A stretch of 62,559 bases of DNA from a virus. Shown one piece after another: positions 7,633-16,762 of this stretch. The stretch lies in the IMG/VR virus record IMGVR_UViG_3300021090_000020, positions 1 through 62,559 of that record. One strand, written 5' to 3'. A program made the translations under genes and the position numbers. Numbering within the stretch: the first letter of the stretch is position 1; every line of letters begins with the position of its first letter. Under the pieces are notes generated by a model. It ran no database searches and had not been told where the DNA came from. It was given only the letters and a program-made list of their open reading frames with translations.

Positions 7633-10149
7633 ATGGCAATATTCCGCGGCACCATTCCAGATTTTCAGCTCGCCAACCCGCTCTACATCGGGGCACAGGT
7701 GAGCTTTTTCACAGTCTCTGGCGGTGTTGCGACGACCACGCTTGCCACGCTGTACGCGGCGCCGACCGGCGCGACGACGATGGCAAACCCGCAGACCTTG
7801 GACAGCGAAGGTAAGTTCGTCGCTCCGGTCTATATCGAGGAGCCGGTCATTGCTTCGGTGGTGGGTGCCACGGTCGGCAGTCACACCACCGGCGTCATCG
7901 GGCTGTCGCCTGACACGGGATCGGTGAATACGGTCGTCGGCGGCGTTCCTCAGAACGGCATAGCAATCTTCGCCGACACCTCCGGATACTTGCTGAAGGG
8001 AATTGCTGGCGTCACGATCGGCGACGACGGTTCGATCACCACGCCGTTCTTGACCACGGCCGCAGGCGCCACCGGCATCAAGTTCAATCAATATGGCCTG
8101 GGCCTACTGCATTCGAGCGCGGCCGGCGTGCTCAGCTCGGCGGCGGTTTCACTAACGGCGGACATATCGGGTGTTTTGGCCGGCGTGAATGGCGGCACCG
8201 GACTTTCCACCGCCGCCATCGGCGACATCATTTATGCCAGCGCCATCACGCCGACCTGGGCGCGGCTGGCCGGCAACATCACAACGACGAAAAAATATCT
8301 CAGCCAGACCGGCAGCGGCGCGGCCTCGGCGGCGCCGGCCTGGGCGCAGATCGCACAGGCTGATATTTCAGGACTGACGACGGCGGATACGCCGAGTTTC
8401 GCCGGGCTCACGCTCACCGGCACGCTTTCCAGTACCACTTCCGGCATGACGGAAGGGTTGAGCTTCGCCCAAACGACGGGCGATGGCCTCGATTGGACGG
8501 CCGGTTTTCTTTTCCCATGGAAATTTTCACATACTCACACGGCGACCGCCGGCACCGGCCTGGGGCCAACGACATTCGTCAGCGCCGGCGTACTCAGCGC
8601 CATAAATTATGGCTATGGCGGCGTGGCGGCGCTGGGAACGGCGGCGGCGTTCTCGGCGTCCTATAATGTGTTCGGCAACGGCAATGCGTTAAACGAACAC
8701 ACCCCTGTTATTTTTAATTTGAATTGCCAAATTGGCACCGGCTTTACGCAAACCGCGGGACCGACCGGACGCCTCTGGCTCTCCGATCGTAACTTGCACG
8801 GCCCCATCGGCGTCCAGCCGGACTTAATGATCGGGCCTTCGATCTTCGTCAACAACTACTATAACGGCAGTCCCGGGACCGCGCTGTCATCGGCGTTGGT
8901 TATTTCAACCGGCAAGGGTTTAGGTGGCGGCAATGACGCCACGCACGTAGCCGCAAACACCTATCCGTTCGACAGCGCCCTCACGATTGTCGGCGACAGC
9001 AATGCCGGCAGCCCGGCCAATGGTTTCAATGCCGGCATCACCATCGGCGGCATTGCCGCGCGCGGGCCGTGGGGTGAAAATGCCTCGCGCATCGGTATCG
9101 GCGTCAAGTTCGGCGGCACGATCACCGATAGCTGCATCGACACCACGGGCGCCACCGTCACCAATTATCAATTCAAGGGCACCGGGTTCACGGTCAACGC
9201 GGACGGAACCGCGCTAACTCTCGGCGGCCGAAATTTTGCGGTGACGACCGGCACGGCCACCACCTATAACAACCTGTACGACAGCGCCGGCAATTTAGCG
9301 TTTTCCGCCGGCGGCGGCGGCGTCACGCCCGACGCAAGAAACTACATAAACAACACCGAGACAAGAATAGGGAACATCGGTGGCGGCGTGGTCTTCGCGC
9401 AGTTTGCAACCGGCACCACCGGCATCAAGTTCAATCAGTATGGCTTTGGGCTGCTGCAATCGAGCGCGGCGGGTGTCTTAAGTTCGACCAGCACGCCGAC
9501 GCTTGGCGTCGCCAGCACGACGCTTGGCACACTTGCATTTGCGACCGCCGCCGGTGCCGGCATTGGCACTTTGCAATATGTCGGCGGCGCTGGATCGGCC
9601 ACGCTGTCGCTGCCGGCAACGACGACAACGCTCTCCGGTCTTGCTGTCGCTGAAACCCACACCGGTCTAAAAACGTTTAGCCCAGCCGGAACTGTTGCCG
9701 CGACATTCAAAACAACGGGCGGCGCTGGTAGTTTTATTATCATCGACAATTCGGCCGCTTCGCAGCAATCCGGTTTTAACCTATATGATAACGCGGTTCC
9801 CATCTGGCAGGTTATCAAACACACCACTCAATCGCTTTTAATTTATGATGCCGTGAACGGCGTCGTAATGGCAACCTTTACGCCGGGGGCAGTCGGGGCG
9901 GGTTACCTGACGTTCGCCAATACATTGGACGCCAGCAGTTCAACCGTCGCCGCGGCTAGGTTTGCGGGCGGGCTTGCCGTGGCGAAAGCTATCGCGCTCG
10001 GGACAAATCTTTGGCATCCCACAATTGCAAACGGTTCCGTCGCGACGGCGTTGTCGTCTGTCGGGCCGGTTGGATCAAACACCACGGTGCAGGAGTGGTT
10101 TCCGATTAAAAACGCCGCGGGAACGATTCGATATGTTCCCGGCTTTTAG
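7633..10149 (+). CDS. Tail fibre protein
   Basis: An 838-residue, Gly/Thr/Ser/Ala-rich, Cys-poor fibre. The N-terminal ~130 residues form a virion-attachment-like domain ('LANPLYIGAQVSFFTVSGG', 'LDSEGKFVAPVYIEEPV'). Then come fibre repeats such as 'ADTPSFAGLTLTGTLSST'. A ~20-residue block (TGIKFNQYG.GLL.SSAAGV) occurs near residue 150 and again near 600, also visible in DNA. The C-terminus ends 'EWFPIKNAAGTIRYVPGF', the typical end of fibre knobs. It should bind the host surface. It contains TTA codons at 8689, 8824 and 9838, and its last 44 bases overlap the oppositely oriented radical SAM gene. Confidence 0.8.
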   Translation: MAIFRGTIPDFQLANPLYIGAQVSFFTVSGGVATTTLATLYAAPTGATTMANPQTLDSEGKFVAPVYIEEPVIASVVGATVGSHTTGVIGLSPDTGSVNTVVGGVPQNGIAIFADTSGYLLKGIAGVTIGDDGSITTPFLTTAAGATGIKFNQYGLGLLHSSAAGVLSSAAVSLTADISGVLAGVNGGTGLSTAAIGDIIYASAITPTWARLAGNITTTKKYLSQTGSGAASAAPAWAQIAQADISGLTTADTPSFAGLTLTGTLSSTTSGMTEGLSFAQTTGDGLDWTAGFLFPWKFSHTHTATAGTGLGPTTFVSAGVLSAINYGYGGVAALGTAAAFSASYNVFGNGNALNEHTPVIFNLNCQIGTGFTQTAGPTGRLWLSDRNLHGPIGVQPDLMIGPSIFVNNYYNGSPGTALSSALVISTGKGLGGGNDATHVAANTYPFDSALTIVGDSNAGSPANGFNAGITIGGIAARGPWGENASRIGIGVKFGGTITDSCIDTTGATVTNYQFKGTGFTVNADGTALTLGGRNFAVTTGTATTYNNLYDSAGNLAFSAGGGGVTPDARNYINNTETRIGNIGGGVVFAQFATGTTGIKFNQYGFGLLQSSAAGVLSSTSTPTLGVASTTLGTLAFATAAGAGIGTLQYVGGAGSATLSLPATTTTLSGLAVAETHTGLKTFSPAGTVAATFKTTGGAGSFIIIDNSAASQQSGFNLYDNAVPIWQVIKHTTQSLLIYDAVNGVVMATFTPGAVGAGYLTFANTLDASSSTVAAARFAGGLAVAKAIALGTNLWHPTIANGSVATALSSVGPVGSNTTVQEWFPIKNAAGTIRYVPGF

Positions 10150-10993
10150 GCTTCCTATGAAAGAGAGGTTCTAGAGAACTCCCTGCGCGCTGTGAATTTT
10201 CCGCGATGCGAAGCGCGGAAGCATTGAGATCGTTGTTCGGTGCGAAAAGCAATTTGATACGATCCTCAAACCTGCTGCCGATGTGCTCGGTCATCGCGGC
10301 AAACTCACCGGGACGCAGGATTAAATTTGGCATTTTTGAATGGTCGACAATGTTGTTGCTTGGGTAATAAAGAACCTCACGAAACACCACGCGCTCAACA
10401 CCCAGGCCGAGGGCCAGGTCGACTAGACTTTCCATTTGGCCGATGTTGGCGCTAGTCACGACGCTGATAAATTCGACAAAAACGGTAGGCACCGCTCGCT
10501 TGAAATCTTCGACGTTGCGCACGACCTTTTTAAGACTCATGCCGCCGCGCAGTTCGCGTTGCATTTGCGGATCGGCCGCGTCGAGAGACACCGCAAGATT
10601 CGTAAGACCCGCTGCCACCATCTTGGCCTGATCGTGCTTATGTAGCAGCAGGCCGTTGGTCTGCAACAAAAACGTCCCGGCTGGGCGCGCGGGTGAGACG
10701 CCGATCATCTCGATAATGTCGGCGAGCCGATGATCGAGCGTTGGCTCCATGATGCAGCCAACCTGAAAAAATGAAACTCCGAGTATTTTGGTTACGAGGA
10801 ATTGCCGCAGCGCATCGGTGTCGATGATCTTATTCGATCGGTGATTGTGGCAATAAACGCAGTGCAAATTGCAGGTGTTGTTCGGATCGAAGCGTAGAGC
10901 TTCATATCTCATCGGCGGTTGCCCTTGCAGCGTCTTGAAATTGTAGACGTTGAGTTGGCAGTCTGAAATCACGCTGGAGCTATTCTGCGGCAT
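10106..10993 (-). CDS. Radical SAM enzyme
   Basis: A 295-residue protein with the radical SAM cluster motif C41-x3-C45-x2-C48 (CNLHCVYC), which holds a 4Fe-4S cluster that cleaves S-adenosylmethionine. A 'QTNG' strand near residue 108 and 'SLDAADP' near 136 also fit the SAM-binding barrel. No extra C-terminal cysteine cluster (SPASM/Twitch) is visible. It is the only minus-strand gene inside the tail module and is less GC-rich than its neighbours, so it is probably a moron acquired by transfer. The substrate cannot be read; radical SAM enzymes in surface-sugar and peptide-modification clusters are the nearest pattern I recall. It overlaps the fibre gene tail-to-tail by 44 bp. Confidence 0.85.
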   Translation of the reverse strand: MPQNSSSVISDCQLNVYNFKTLQGQPPMRYEALRFDPNNTCNLHCVYCHNHRSNKIIDTDALRQFLVTKILGVSFFQVGCIMEPTLDHRLADIIEMIGVSPARPAGTFLLQTNGLLLHKHDQAKMVAAGLTNLAVSLDAADPQMQRELRGGMSLKKVVRNVEDFKRAVPTVFVEFISVVTSANIGQMESLVDLALGLGVERVVFREVLYYPSNNIVDHSKMPNLILRPGEFAAMTEHIGSRFEDRIKLLFAPNNDLNASALRIAENSQRAGSSLEPLFHRKPKSREHIESFPRRF

Positions 10994-11094
10994 GGCCGGA
11001 AGCCTATCCAGTCCGCAACCCGGAGTCGAGCATGGTCACTGTTTATCAACCATTTCGTCGCAAACATCGCTGCATCCCGACGTCGGAGGAATAA

Positions 11095-11583
11095 ATGAAG
11101 CTCTCAATCCGCGAGATTCAGGCCTTGAACGGGTCCCTTGAAGGGTTGTTCAAGGGCGGCAATCCGCAGGTGATCCGGCGTAACAGCCAGGACGAGATCG
11201 CCGTCGTTCCATTCAAGCTGTCGGCCGACATCTACCAATGGGCGATGACCCTACAAGGCCGGTTGACCGAGCTATTGCATACGTACAACGGCGCCATGAC
11301 CGCGCTGATGCGCGAAAAATCAGGCGGGACCGGGCACATCGATAATGGCACCAAGGCCATGCTCGAATTCCAGGAGGAGAGCGTAAAGCTGCTCGACGGG
11401 TTTAAATATGTCCGTATGCTCACTTTGCCGCTGGAGAATCTCAAGATCGATGACAATCCCGGCTTGGCGCAACATCTCGCTGGCCTGATGCCCGCGCTCA
11501 AGCTGCCGGCATTAAACGTCGCAGCCGAAGAAAAAGATGAACAAGCGCAGCCGGCGGCGAAGGCAAAATCAGCCGCCGCGTAA
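11095..11583 (+). CDS. Hypothetical protein
   Basis: A 162-residue mostly helical protein with a strong ribosome site (GGAGGAATAA before ATG 11095). It ends in an Ala/Lys/Glu-rich tail (residues 140-162). No motif recognised. It is closed by a good intrinsic terminator at 11611, so it is a short transcription unit within the tail region. A small tail chaperone is possible, but nothing shows it. Confidence 0.65.
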   Translation: MKLSIREIQALNGSLEGLFKGGNPQVIRRNSQDEIAVVPFKLSADIYQWAMTLQGRLTELLHTYNGAMTALMREKSGGTGHIDNGTKAMLEFQEESVKLLDGFKYVRMLTLPLENLKIDDNPGLAQHLAGLMPALKLPALNVAAEEKDEQAQPAAKAKSAAA

Positions 11584-11610
11584 GCAGCGATCAACACCGA
11601 GTTATTCGAG

Positions 11611-11637
11611 AAAGCCGTCCGCTTGGGGCGGCTTTTT
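11611..11637 (+). terminator. Intrinsic terminator
   Basis: A 10-bp stem (11611-11620 with 11626-11635, one G-U pair), 5-nt loop, then a T-run (11633-11637). Confidence 0.85.
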
Positions 11638-11661
11638 CATTTCGACAGTTTGAGATGACCC

Positions 11662-13530
11662 ATGCCCTCCATTCGCATCCATGAGTTTGACACATGGCGC
11701 CCTGGTTATGGGTTCGCCATAGTGACGGTCTTGCGCGCCGGCACCAGCGTGGAAGCCGACATCTACAGCGATGAGGCTCTGACCGTTCCGGTCGCCAATC
11801 CGGTGACGCTTGAGGAAAAAACCGACACTGGAATTTCCTACGGCAAGTTCCAGCAGCCAATCTATGTCGGCGAGCCTTATCAGCTTCAGATTAATTCGAT
11901 AGACGAGACCGGCATCACGCGCCCGCCGCTCACCACGCTGGATGATCAGGATGCCTCACTGGCGACAGTCAAGGTCGAGGGCGGATCGCAAGATATCGCG
12001 CTCAATGATCATCTCGCCCGCCGTATCGATGTGCAGGACTACGGCGAATTCAAAGCCGTCGGCGAGGTCGGGGCTTCCGCCTCGACCAATAACGCTACGC
12101 TCACGAGTGCCCTTGGCGTCGGCGGCACACGAGGTGGAGCCTTCGTCGAATTGCCGGCGGGCACATTTCAGATCACGAGTTACACGATCCCGCAGGGTGT
12201 CGTCGTGCGGGGCGCGGGACGTGCCGCCACCACCCTGCAATCGGCCTTCGCCGGCAACGTCACCATAATCGGCGGCGCACGGGCCGGTTTGTCACGCCTC
12301 ACCCTCGATGGCGTCACCCTGATCGGGCTTTCCGTCGGCGTCTACGCAGCGAACAAGGATCAGGTTGTTTTCGACGACGTAGAAATCAAGCGATTTGAGA
12401 CCGGCCTCAACCGCAAGGGCGGCTCGCTCTCAAACTGGCGCGAGCTTTACATCTCGAACTGCGTCAATGGCTATAAAGGGCATGGCGATCTCGCGAGCGC
12501 GCTTGGCGCTGCTTTGCAATTCAATCAATGGACCGGCGGCAAGATCGAGCTTTGCTCGACCGTCGGCATCGATCTCAAGAACGTCGACGCCGCCTGCGAG
12601 CATAATCTTCTGCGCGGCGTCTTTTTAGACAGCAATACCGGCGATGCCGTCAGGGTCACCGGCGCGCGCGCCACCACCTTCGAAGATTGCCGGTGGGCTG
12701 GCAATACCAACAATCTCGTCGTGGCCGACACCACCCCAGCAACCCCCGACAACACCGTCATCGGCCTTGAGATCAAAGGCGGCTCGATCGACGGCGGCAC
12801 TATGTCGCTTTCCGGGACGCTCGAACAGGTGGCGTTGCGCCGCGTCGATCTGAAAGACCTTGCGGTCACGCTGACGACGCCAAGCCATAACGTGCTGGTC
12901 GAGGATTGCCGGGAGATTTCCGGGGTCTCGCTCGTCGGCACGGCGACCGCCTGGACCCGCCACAAAACCGGAGATCGGGGATCGTCCTCCGGTATTACGA
13001 CGGGCGCGGTCGCCACCAAGGCATGGGCGATCGCGCTGGCGCCGGGACAACAGGTTTATCTGGAGGGCAAGGTCGTCGGCCGGCAGCGCAACGGCATCGG
13101 CACTGCCTTCTATCATCTTGGCGTTTCCGCCGGGCGGCCGGGTGCCACGCTCAATTACGATACACAGACCGCGAACTTCACGCTTGGCAATGTGCTTACC
13201 GGCGCCACCTCCGGCGCCACTGCCCGCATCACCGCGGATACCGACGCCGGCACTACCGGCGCGCTGACCTTGCAGGATGTGGTCGGCGTCTTTGTCGACA
13301 ACGAGATCATCACCGATAGCGGCGGTGGCTCGGCGATGGCGAATGGCGCGCTTTCTTTTACCAACGCCGCATTGGTCGGTTCGGTCGCCGCTATTCGCGC
13401 GGCGCAGGAAACTGTCGCCGGATGGGATGCCACGTTTGTGGCAAATGGTCCCGAGATTGAATTACGGGTCACGGGGGCCGCCTCGACCACAATCGAATGG
13501 ACCCCGGACGTGGATGTCGTGAGTTCCTAA
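11662..13530 (+). CDS. Tailspike-like right-handed beta-helix protein
   Basis: A 622-residue protein with an N-terminal attachment region (1-115: 'FDTWRPGYGFAIVTVLRAG', 'IYVGEPYQLQ'). A pectate-lyase-like entry follows (~120-190: 'VQDYGEFKAVGEVGAS', 'FVELPAGTFQI', 'GVVVRGAGRAATTL'), then beta-helix coils rich in Asn, Val and Gly to ~430. Residues ~500-590 carry a 'NFTLGNVLTGATSGATARIT' module that recurs in phage receptor-binding proteins. It probably binds or depolymerises a surface polysaccharide; catalytic residues cannot be named. The stop TAA shares its last A with the next ATG. Confidence 0.75.
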   Translation: MPSIRIHEFDTWRPGYGFAIVTVLRAGTSVEADIYSDEALTVPVANPVTLEEKTDTGISYGKFQQPIYVGEPYQLQINSIDETGITRPPLTTLDDQDASLATVKVEGGSQDIALNDHLARRIDVQDYGEFKAVGEVGASASTNNATLTSALGVGGTRGGAFVELPAGTFQITSYTIPQGVVVRGAGRAATTLQSAFAGNVTIIGGARAGLSRLTLDGVTLIGLSVGVYAANKDQVVFDDVEIKRFETGLNRKGGSLSNWRELYISNCVNGYKGHGDLASALGAALQFNQWTGGKIELCSTVGIDLKNVDAACEHNLLRGVFLDSNTGDAVRVTGARATTFEDCRWAGNTNNLVVADTTPATPDNTVIGLEIKGGSIDGGTMSLSGTLEQVALRRVDLKDLAVTLTTPSHNVLVEDCREISGVSLVGTATAWTRHKTGDRGSSSGITTGAVATKAWAIALAPGQQVYLEGKVVGRQRNGIGTAFYHLGVSAGRPGATLNYDTQTANFTLGNVLTGATSGATARITADTDAGTTGALTLQDVVGVFVDNEIITDSGGGSAMANGALSFTNAALVGSVAAIRAAQETVAGWDATFVANGPEIELRVTGAASTTIEWTPDVDVVSS

Positions 13531-14948
13531 TGGCCGAGCAGTGGGTTCCTCTCCCCATCGACAAGGCGCTGTTCGCCAATCTCGATCAGGACGCAATCAT
13601 CGGTGCGCAGACTGCGATCGAGAACGGCTTCATCAACGAGAAAGGCGGTCACACCCGTTTTCCGGGGCTGATCGAGCGGGTCGATCTTGGAGATCCCGCG
13701 CGGGTCTATCTCAACGATCTTGATGGCGACATGGTCGCGGCTAACGCCAAGGGCCAAGTATTCCGCATTGATCGCAGTTTTACCGCCACCAACGTCACCG
13801 GCGTGCCGAATTCGGGCGGGCGCCGCACGATCTTCGCTAAAACCGACCGCGATCTGTTGATGGCCTCTGGCGGCCCCATTACCAGGTTGCGCAACGACAA
13901 GACCGAACTACTCAGCAGCGCTGCCCCACTCTCCACGCATGTAGGCTGGATCGACGGCTTTACCATCGCGACCGAACTCAACTCGGGTCGCTTCTACCAT
14001 ACGCCACCGGGCGAGCCGGAAACCTGGGACCCACTCGATACGTTCGCCGCTGACGGCAATCCCGACAACATTAACTCGATGATCGTGACGCCGTTTCGCG
14101 AGCTGCTACTCGGCGGCGAGGACTCGATCGAGCAATTTGAGCGATTACCAACCGGCACCGTGCCGTTCTTCCGCCGGTGGGCGGTCGGCGACGGCGTAAA
14201 GTTTGCTTACGTGATTTTGTTCGCCGACAACGCGTTGTGGACGATCAACAATCTCACGGAATTGGTGCGCTTCTCGGGGCAGCTTTCGAACGCGGCATCT
14301 TCCGACATAGGCCGGCTGCTCGAATCGATCGACGACTGGACCGACGCCTGGCTTGGTGGATATCCCGACCGTCCGCTGCATGTCGTCGGGCAGAAGTTCA
14401 TGGTGCTGCAAGCGCCGCAAGCCACCAATGCCTATGGCACCAAGGGCATTACCCTCTTGTTCGACTACCGCAACAAGCGCTTTTCGAACTTGTACGGATG
14501 GGACAATGCCAACGGCGTGCCGGCGCGCTATCCGGGCTGGTCGCACTGGACGCTGTGGAACAAGGTGTTCGTCGGCGGCGAAGGCAAAATCTATGAGTTG
14601 TCGGAGGACGTGTACGCGCATGGCGGCGGCTTGCAGCGCTGGCTGGTACGCACCTCGCACATCGCCGAGCAGCACCAAACACAGGTAAAAAACCTGCGGC
14701 TGCGGCTCAAGCGCGGCATCGGCACCTCATCGACCGAACCGACCATCCGCGTGCGCTGTAGCCGCGATGGCAGGGCGTTCGGCTCCTGGATCACCCGCGG
14801 CCTTGGCAAAGCCGGCGATCGTGTGCCGTTCAAGACCTTCGGGCACTTCGGCACCGGATCGAGTTTTATGTTCGAGATCAGCAGCGCGGACAATTGCCGC
14901 ATCGATCTGATCAGCGCGGAAGTTCTCACCGAAGATATAGGACACTGA
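13530..14948 (+). CDS. Packaged-DNA stabilisation / tail needle hub protein, P22 gp10-like
   Basis: A 472-residue beta-propeller-like protein. Repeated blades such as 'NSMIVTPFRELLLGGEDSIEQFERLP', 'ADNALWTINNLTEL' and 'WTLWNKVFVGGEGKIYELSEDVY' match the pattern of P22 gp10-type proteins, which plug the portal and connect tail parts. The start ATG 13530 overlaps the upstream stop by one base (TAATG), so translation is coupled. The longer frame from 13497 would begin inside the spike gene and is less likely. Order (adaptor, fibre, spike, gp10-like, internal proteins) fits P22-type podoviruses. Confidence 0.7.
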   Translation: MAEQWVPLPIDKALFANLDQDAIIGAQTAIENGFINEKGGHTRFPGLIERVDLGDPARVYLNDLDGDMVAANAKGQVFRIDRSFTATNVTGVPNSGGRRTIFAKTDRDLLMASGGPITRLRNDKTELLSSAAPLSTHVGWIDGFTIATELNSGRFYHTPPGEPETWDPLDTFAADGNPDNINSMIVTPFRELLLGGEDSIEQFERLPTGTVPFFRRWAVGDGVKFAYVILFADNALWTINNLTELVRFSGQLSNAASSDIGRLLESIDDWTDAWLGGYPDRPLHVVGQKFMVLQAPQATNAYGTKGITLLFDYRNKRFSNLYGWDNANGVPARYPGWSHWTLWNKVFVGGEGKIYELSEDVYAHGGGLQRWLVRTSHIAEQHQTQVKNLRLRLKRGIGTSSTEPTIRVRCSRDGRAFGSWITRGLGKAGDRVPFKTFGHFGTGSSFMFEISSADNCRIDLISAEVLTEDIGH

Positions 14949-14949
14949 C

Positions 14950-15219
14950 ATGGCTGCCAATGCTGTCGTCCCTCCGCCGCCTCGCCTGACTGGCGATCCC
15001 GCGACCGATGTGCTCGCGATTAATAAATGGGCGTCCGACTTTTTCAATTCGACGGTGGTGGAAAGTGGCCTGCTCGATCCGGCGTATCAGGCCAACCCCG
15101 GCACGTTCGATCAAAACAACCTGCACGACCCGGTCAACAGCAGCATCGCAAAGAGCCAAGACACCGCCAACCGCGCCATTCAAGCGCTGATAGCGGCCGG
15201 CATTCCAATCCCCGATTAA
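14950..15219 (+). CDS. Small hypothetical virion-operon protein
   Basis: 89 residues, ATG 14950, 1 nt after the upstream stop. A Pro-rich start (VVPPPPRLTGDPATD) is followed by helices. No motif recognised. Position suggests a tail component. Confidence 0.6.
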   Translation: MAANAVVPPPPRLTGDPATDVLAINKWASDFFNSTVVESGLLDPAYQANPGTFDQNNLHDPVNSSIAKSQDTANRAIQALIAAGIPIPD

Positions 15220-15232
15220 CCGCGAGAACCCC

Positions 15233-16318
15233 ATGGCACAGCAAGCCGCGACCCAAGACGCCGGATCAATCAATCCGACGCGTTATACCGAGCGCCGCGC
15301 GCCGCAGTTCGCCGGCGGCGATGTCGACCCGGCGAGCGGTAATCTCGTCCTTCCAACCAAGAGCAGCTATGCAACGCCGGAGCCGGCGATACCGAAAACG
15401 AAGCTTGGCAGCATAGACGCGGTGAGTGCGCCGAAACCGCCAGGACTTGCAGCGATGGCCGGCAGTGTGGCCGCGCCATATCTCGGGGCGCAGATCGGAT
15501 CGCAGATCGGTGGCGGGGCTGGCGTGGGTGAAGCCATAAGCGGCACCGCCTCGCACATCGGCGAAGCGTTCGGATTTGGTAGTTCTGGACCGGCCGCCGT
15601 TGGACTAGGCGAAGGGGCGGCTCCGGCAATCGGTTCTTTTGCTGGCGGCCCACCCGTTAGCGCTCCTGTCGCAGAGGCCGGCATGTCATCGTTCGGCGAG
15701 CTCGCTGGTTCAAGCGTGATTGGCGGCGCCGTCGGTGCCGGTCTTGGCACCGCAGCCTTCGGCGCACTCAGCGGCCAGCAGATCAAGGAATATGCCCCTG
15801 CCGCCATCGGGTCGGCCGTCGGTTTTGCGATCGGCAGCATGATTTTGCCCGGCATCGGCGGCTTTGTCGGCTCCTTCATCGGCGGAATGTTCTGCCACGC
15901 CGCCGGCACTCTGATCCGCATGACGGACGGCACATTGAAGGCGATCGAGACGCTCCAGATCGGCGATCAAGTCGCCCTTGGCGGGCGCATCGTTGGACGC
16001 GGCGAAGTGCTCGCCACCGATATGTTCGATTATCTCGGCACCCGTGTGAACGGCCGCCATGCCGTGTTCGAAGATGGCCGCTGGCTGCGCGTGGAGAAAT
16101 CGGCGAAGGCCACGCCCGTTTTCACCGCCGAACCGGTCATGGTCTACCCGCTTGTGACCGAGGCGCATTTGCTGGTGTGCGAGCATTACGTCTGTGCCGA
16201 CTTCGCCGAGACCAACGACGCCGACATGAGCGCCAGCGAAAGACTGGCCAAGCTCAACGCGAACGTCGAACTTAATCAACGGCTCGCCATCGTTGGAGCG
16301 CCACGGCTTGCGGCTTGA
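15233..16318 (+). CDS. Glycine-rich virion protein with C-terminal Hint domain
   Basis: A 361-residue protein. Residues 75-220 are Gly/Ala-rich with long hydrophobic stretches (for example 'AAIGSAVGFAIGSMILPGIGGFVGSFIGG', 190-218), able to enter membranes as ejection proteins do. From C221 a Hint (hedgehog/intein) domain begins: 'CHAAGTLIRMTDGT', 'AIETLQIGDQV', then a block-B-like 'TRVNGRHAVFEDGRWLRV' with H276. Hint domains cut the peptide bond before their first Cys. I do not see a clear C-terminal His-Asn, so cleavage without splicing is more likely. The last segment (TEAHLLVCEHYVCADFAE) recurs in phage Hint proteins as I recall. Confidence 0.7.
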   Translation: MAQQAATQDAGSINPTRYTERRAPQFAGGDVDPASGNLVLPTKSSYATPEPAIPKTKLGSIDAVSAPKPPGLAAMAGSVAAPYLGAQIGSQIGGGAGVGEAISGTASHIGEAFGFGSSGPAAVGLGEGAAPAIGSFAGGPPVSAPVAEAGMSSFGELAGSSVIGGAVGAGLGTAAFGALSGQQIKEYAPAAIGSAVGFAIGSMILPGIGGFVGSFIGGMFCHAAGTLIRMTDGTLKAIETLQIGDQVALGGRIVGRGEVLATDMFDYLGTRVNGRHAVFEDGRWLRVEKSAKATPVFTAEPVMVYPLVTEAHLLVCEHYVCADFAETNDADMSASERLAKLNANVELNQRLAIVGAPRLAA

Positions 16319-16757
16319 GCCTTACGATACCGCCAAGCACTACGCGCTGATCGCAGCGTGGTGGAAGGCGCGCGGCGATGAGTGCCTGCCGGCAGACGTG
16401 CTGCCGCCGACTGGCGCGGTTGTTACGCGTGATGGAGAGCCGATTGCGCTCTGCTCGATCTGGCTGACCAATGCTAAGGCCGCCTATCTGGCGTTTCCGA
16501 TCACCGCGCCAGGCCTGTCACCCAAGGTGGCTTATGCGTCGATGGTCCTCGCCATTCAGGGCGCGGTTGATATTGCCAAACTCGCCGGCTGTAAATTTAT
16601 CTGGGCGAGCACCGCCAACAACGGCGTCGATCGTATCTTCACCAAGCATGTCGGCTTCACGCGCACGACACCGCACCACAATCATTTTCTGTTGCTCGAT
16701 CCTGCGCTGTCGCACGACACGCTGGTGGGCGAGGATTTTCACGAACCGAAAGGCTGA
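16308..16757 (+). CDS. GNAT-like acetyltransferase-fold protein
   Basis: About 149 residues with an N-acetyltransferase-like layout: 'YDTAKHYALIAAWWKARG' at the start, 'GAVVTRDGEPIALCSIWLTNAKAAYLAFPIT' as the central beta strands, and 'DRIFTKHVGFTRTT' near the end. TTG 16308 was chosen because GGAG lies 9 nt upstream (16295-16298); TTG 16293 is the alternative. It overlaps the Hint gene by 11 nt. Similar proteins sit in podovirus virion operons; the classic acetyl-CoA loop (Q/RxxGxG/A) is not evident, so it may be structural only. Confidence 0.5.
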   Translation: MRLEPYDTAKHYALIAAWWKARGDECLPADVLPPTGAVVTRDGEPIALCSIWLTNAKAAYLAFPITAPGLSPKVAYASMVLAIQGAVDIAKLAGCKFIWASTANNGVDRIFTKHVGFTRTTPHHNHFLLLDPALSHDTLVGEDFHEPKG

Positions 16758-16762
16758 CAACC

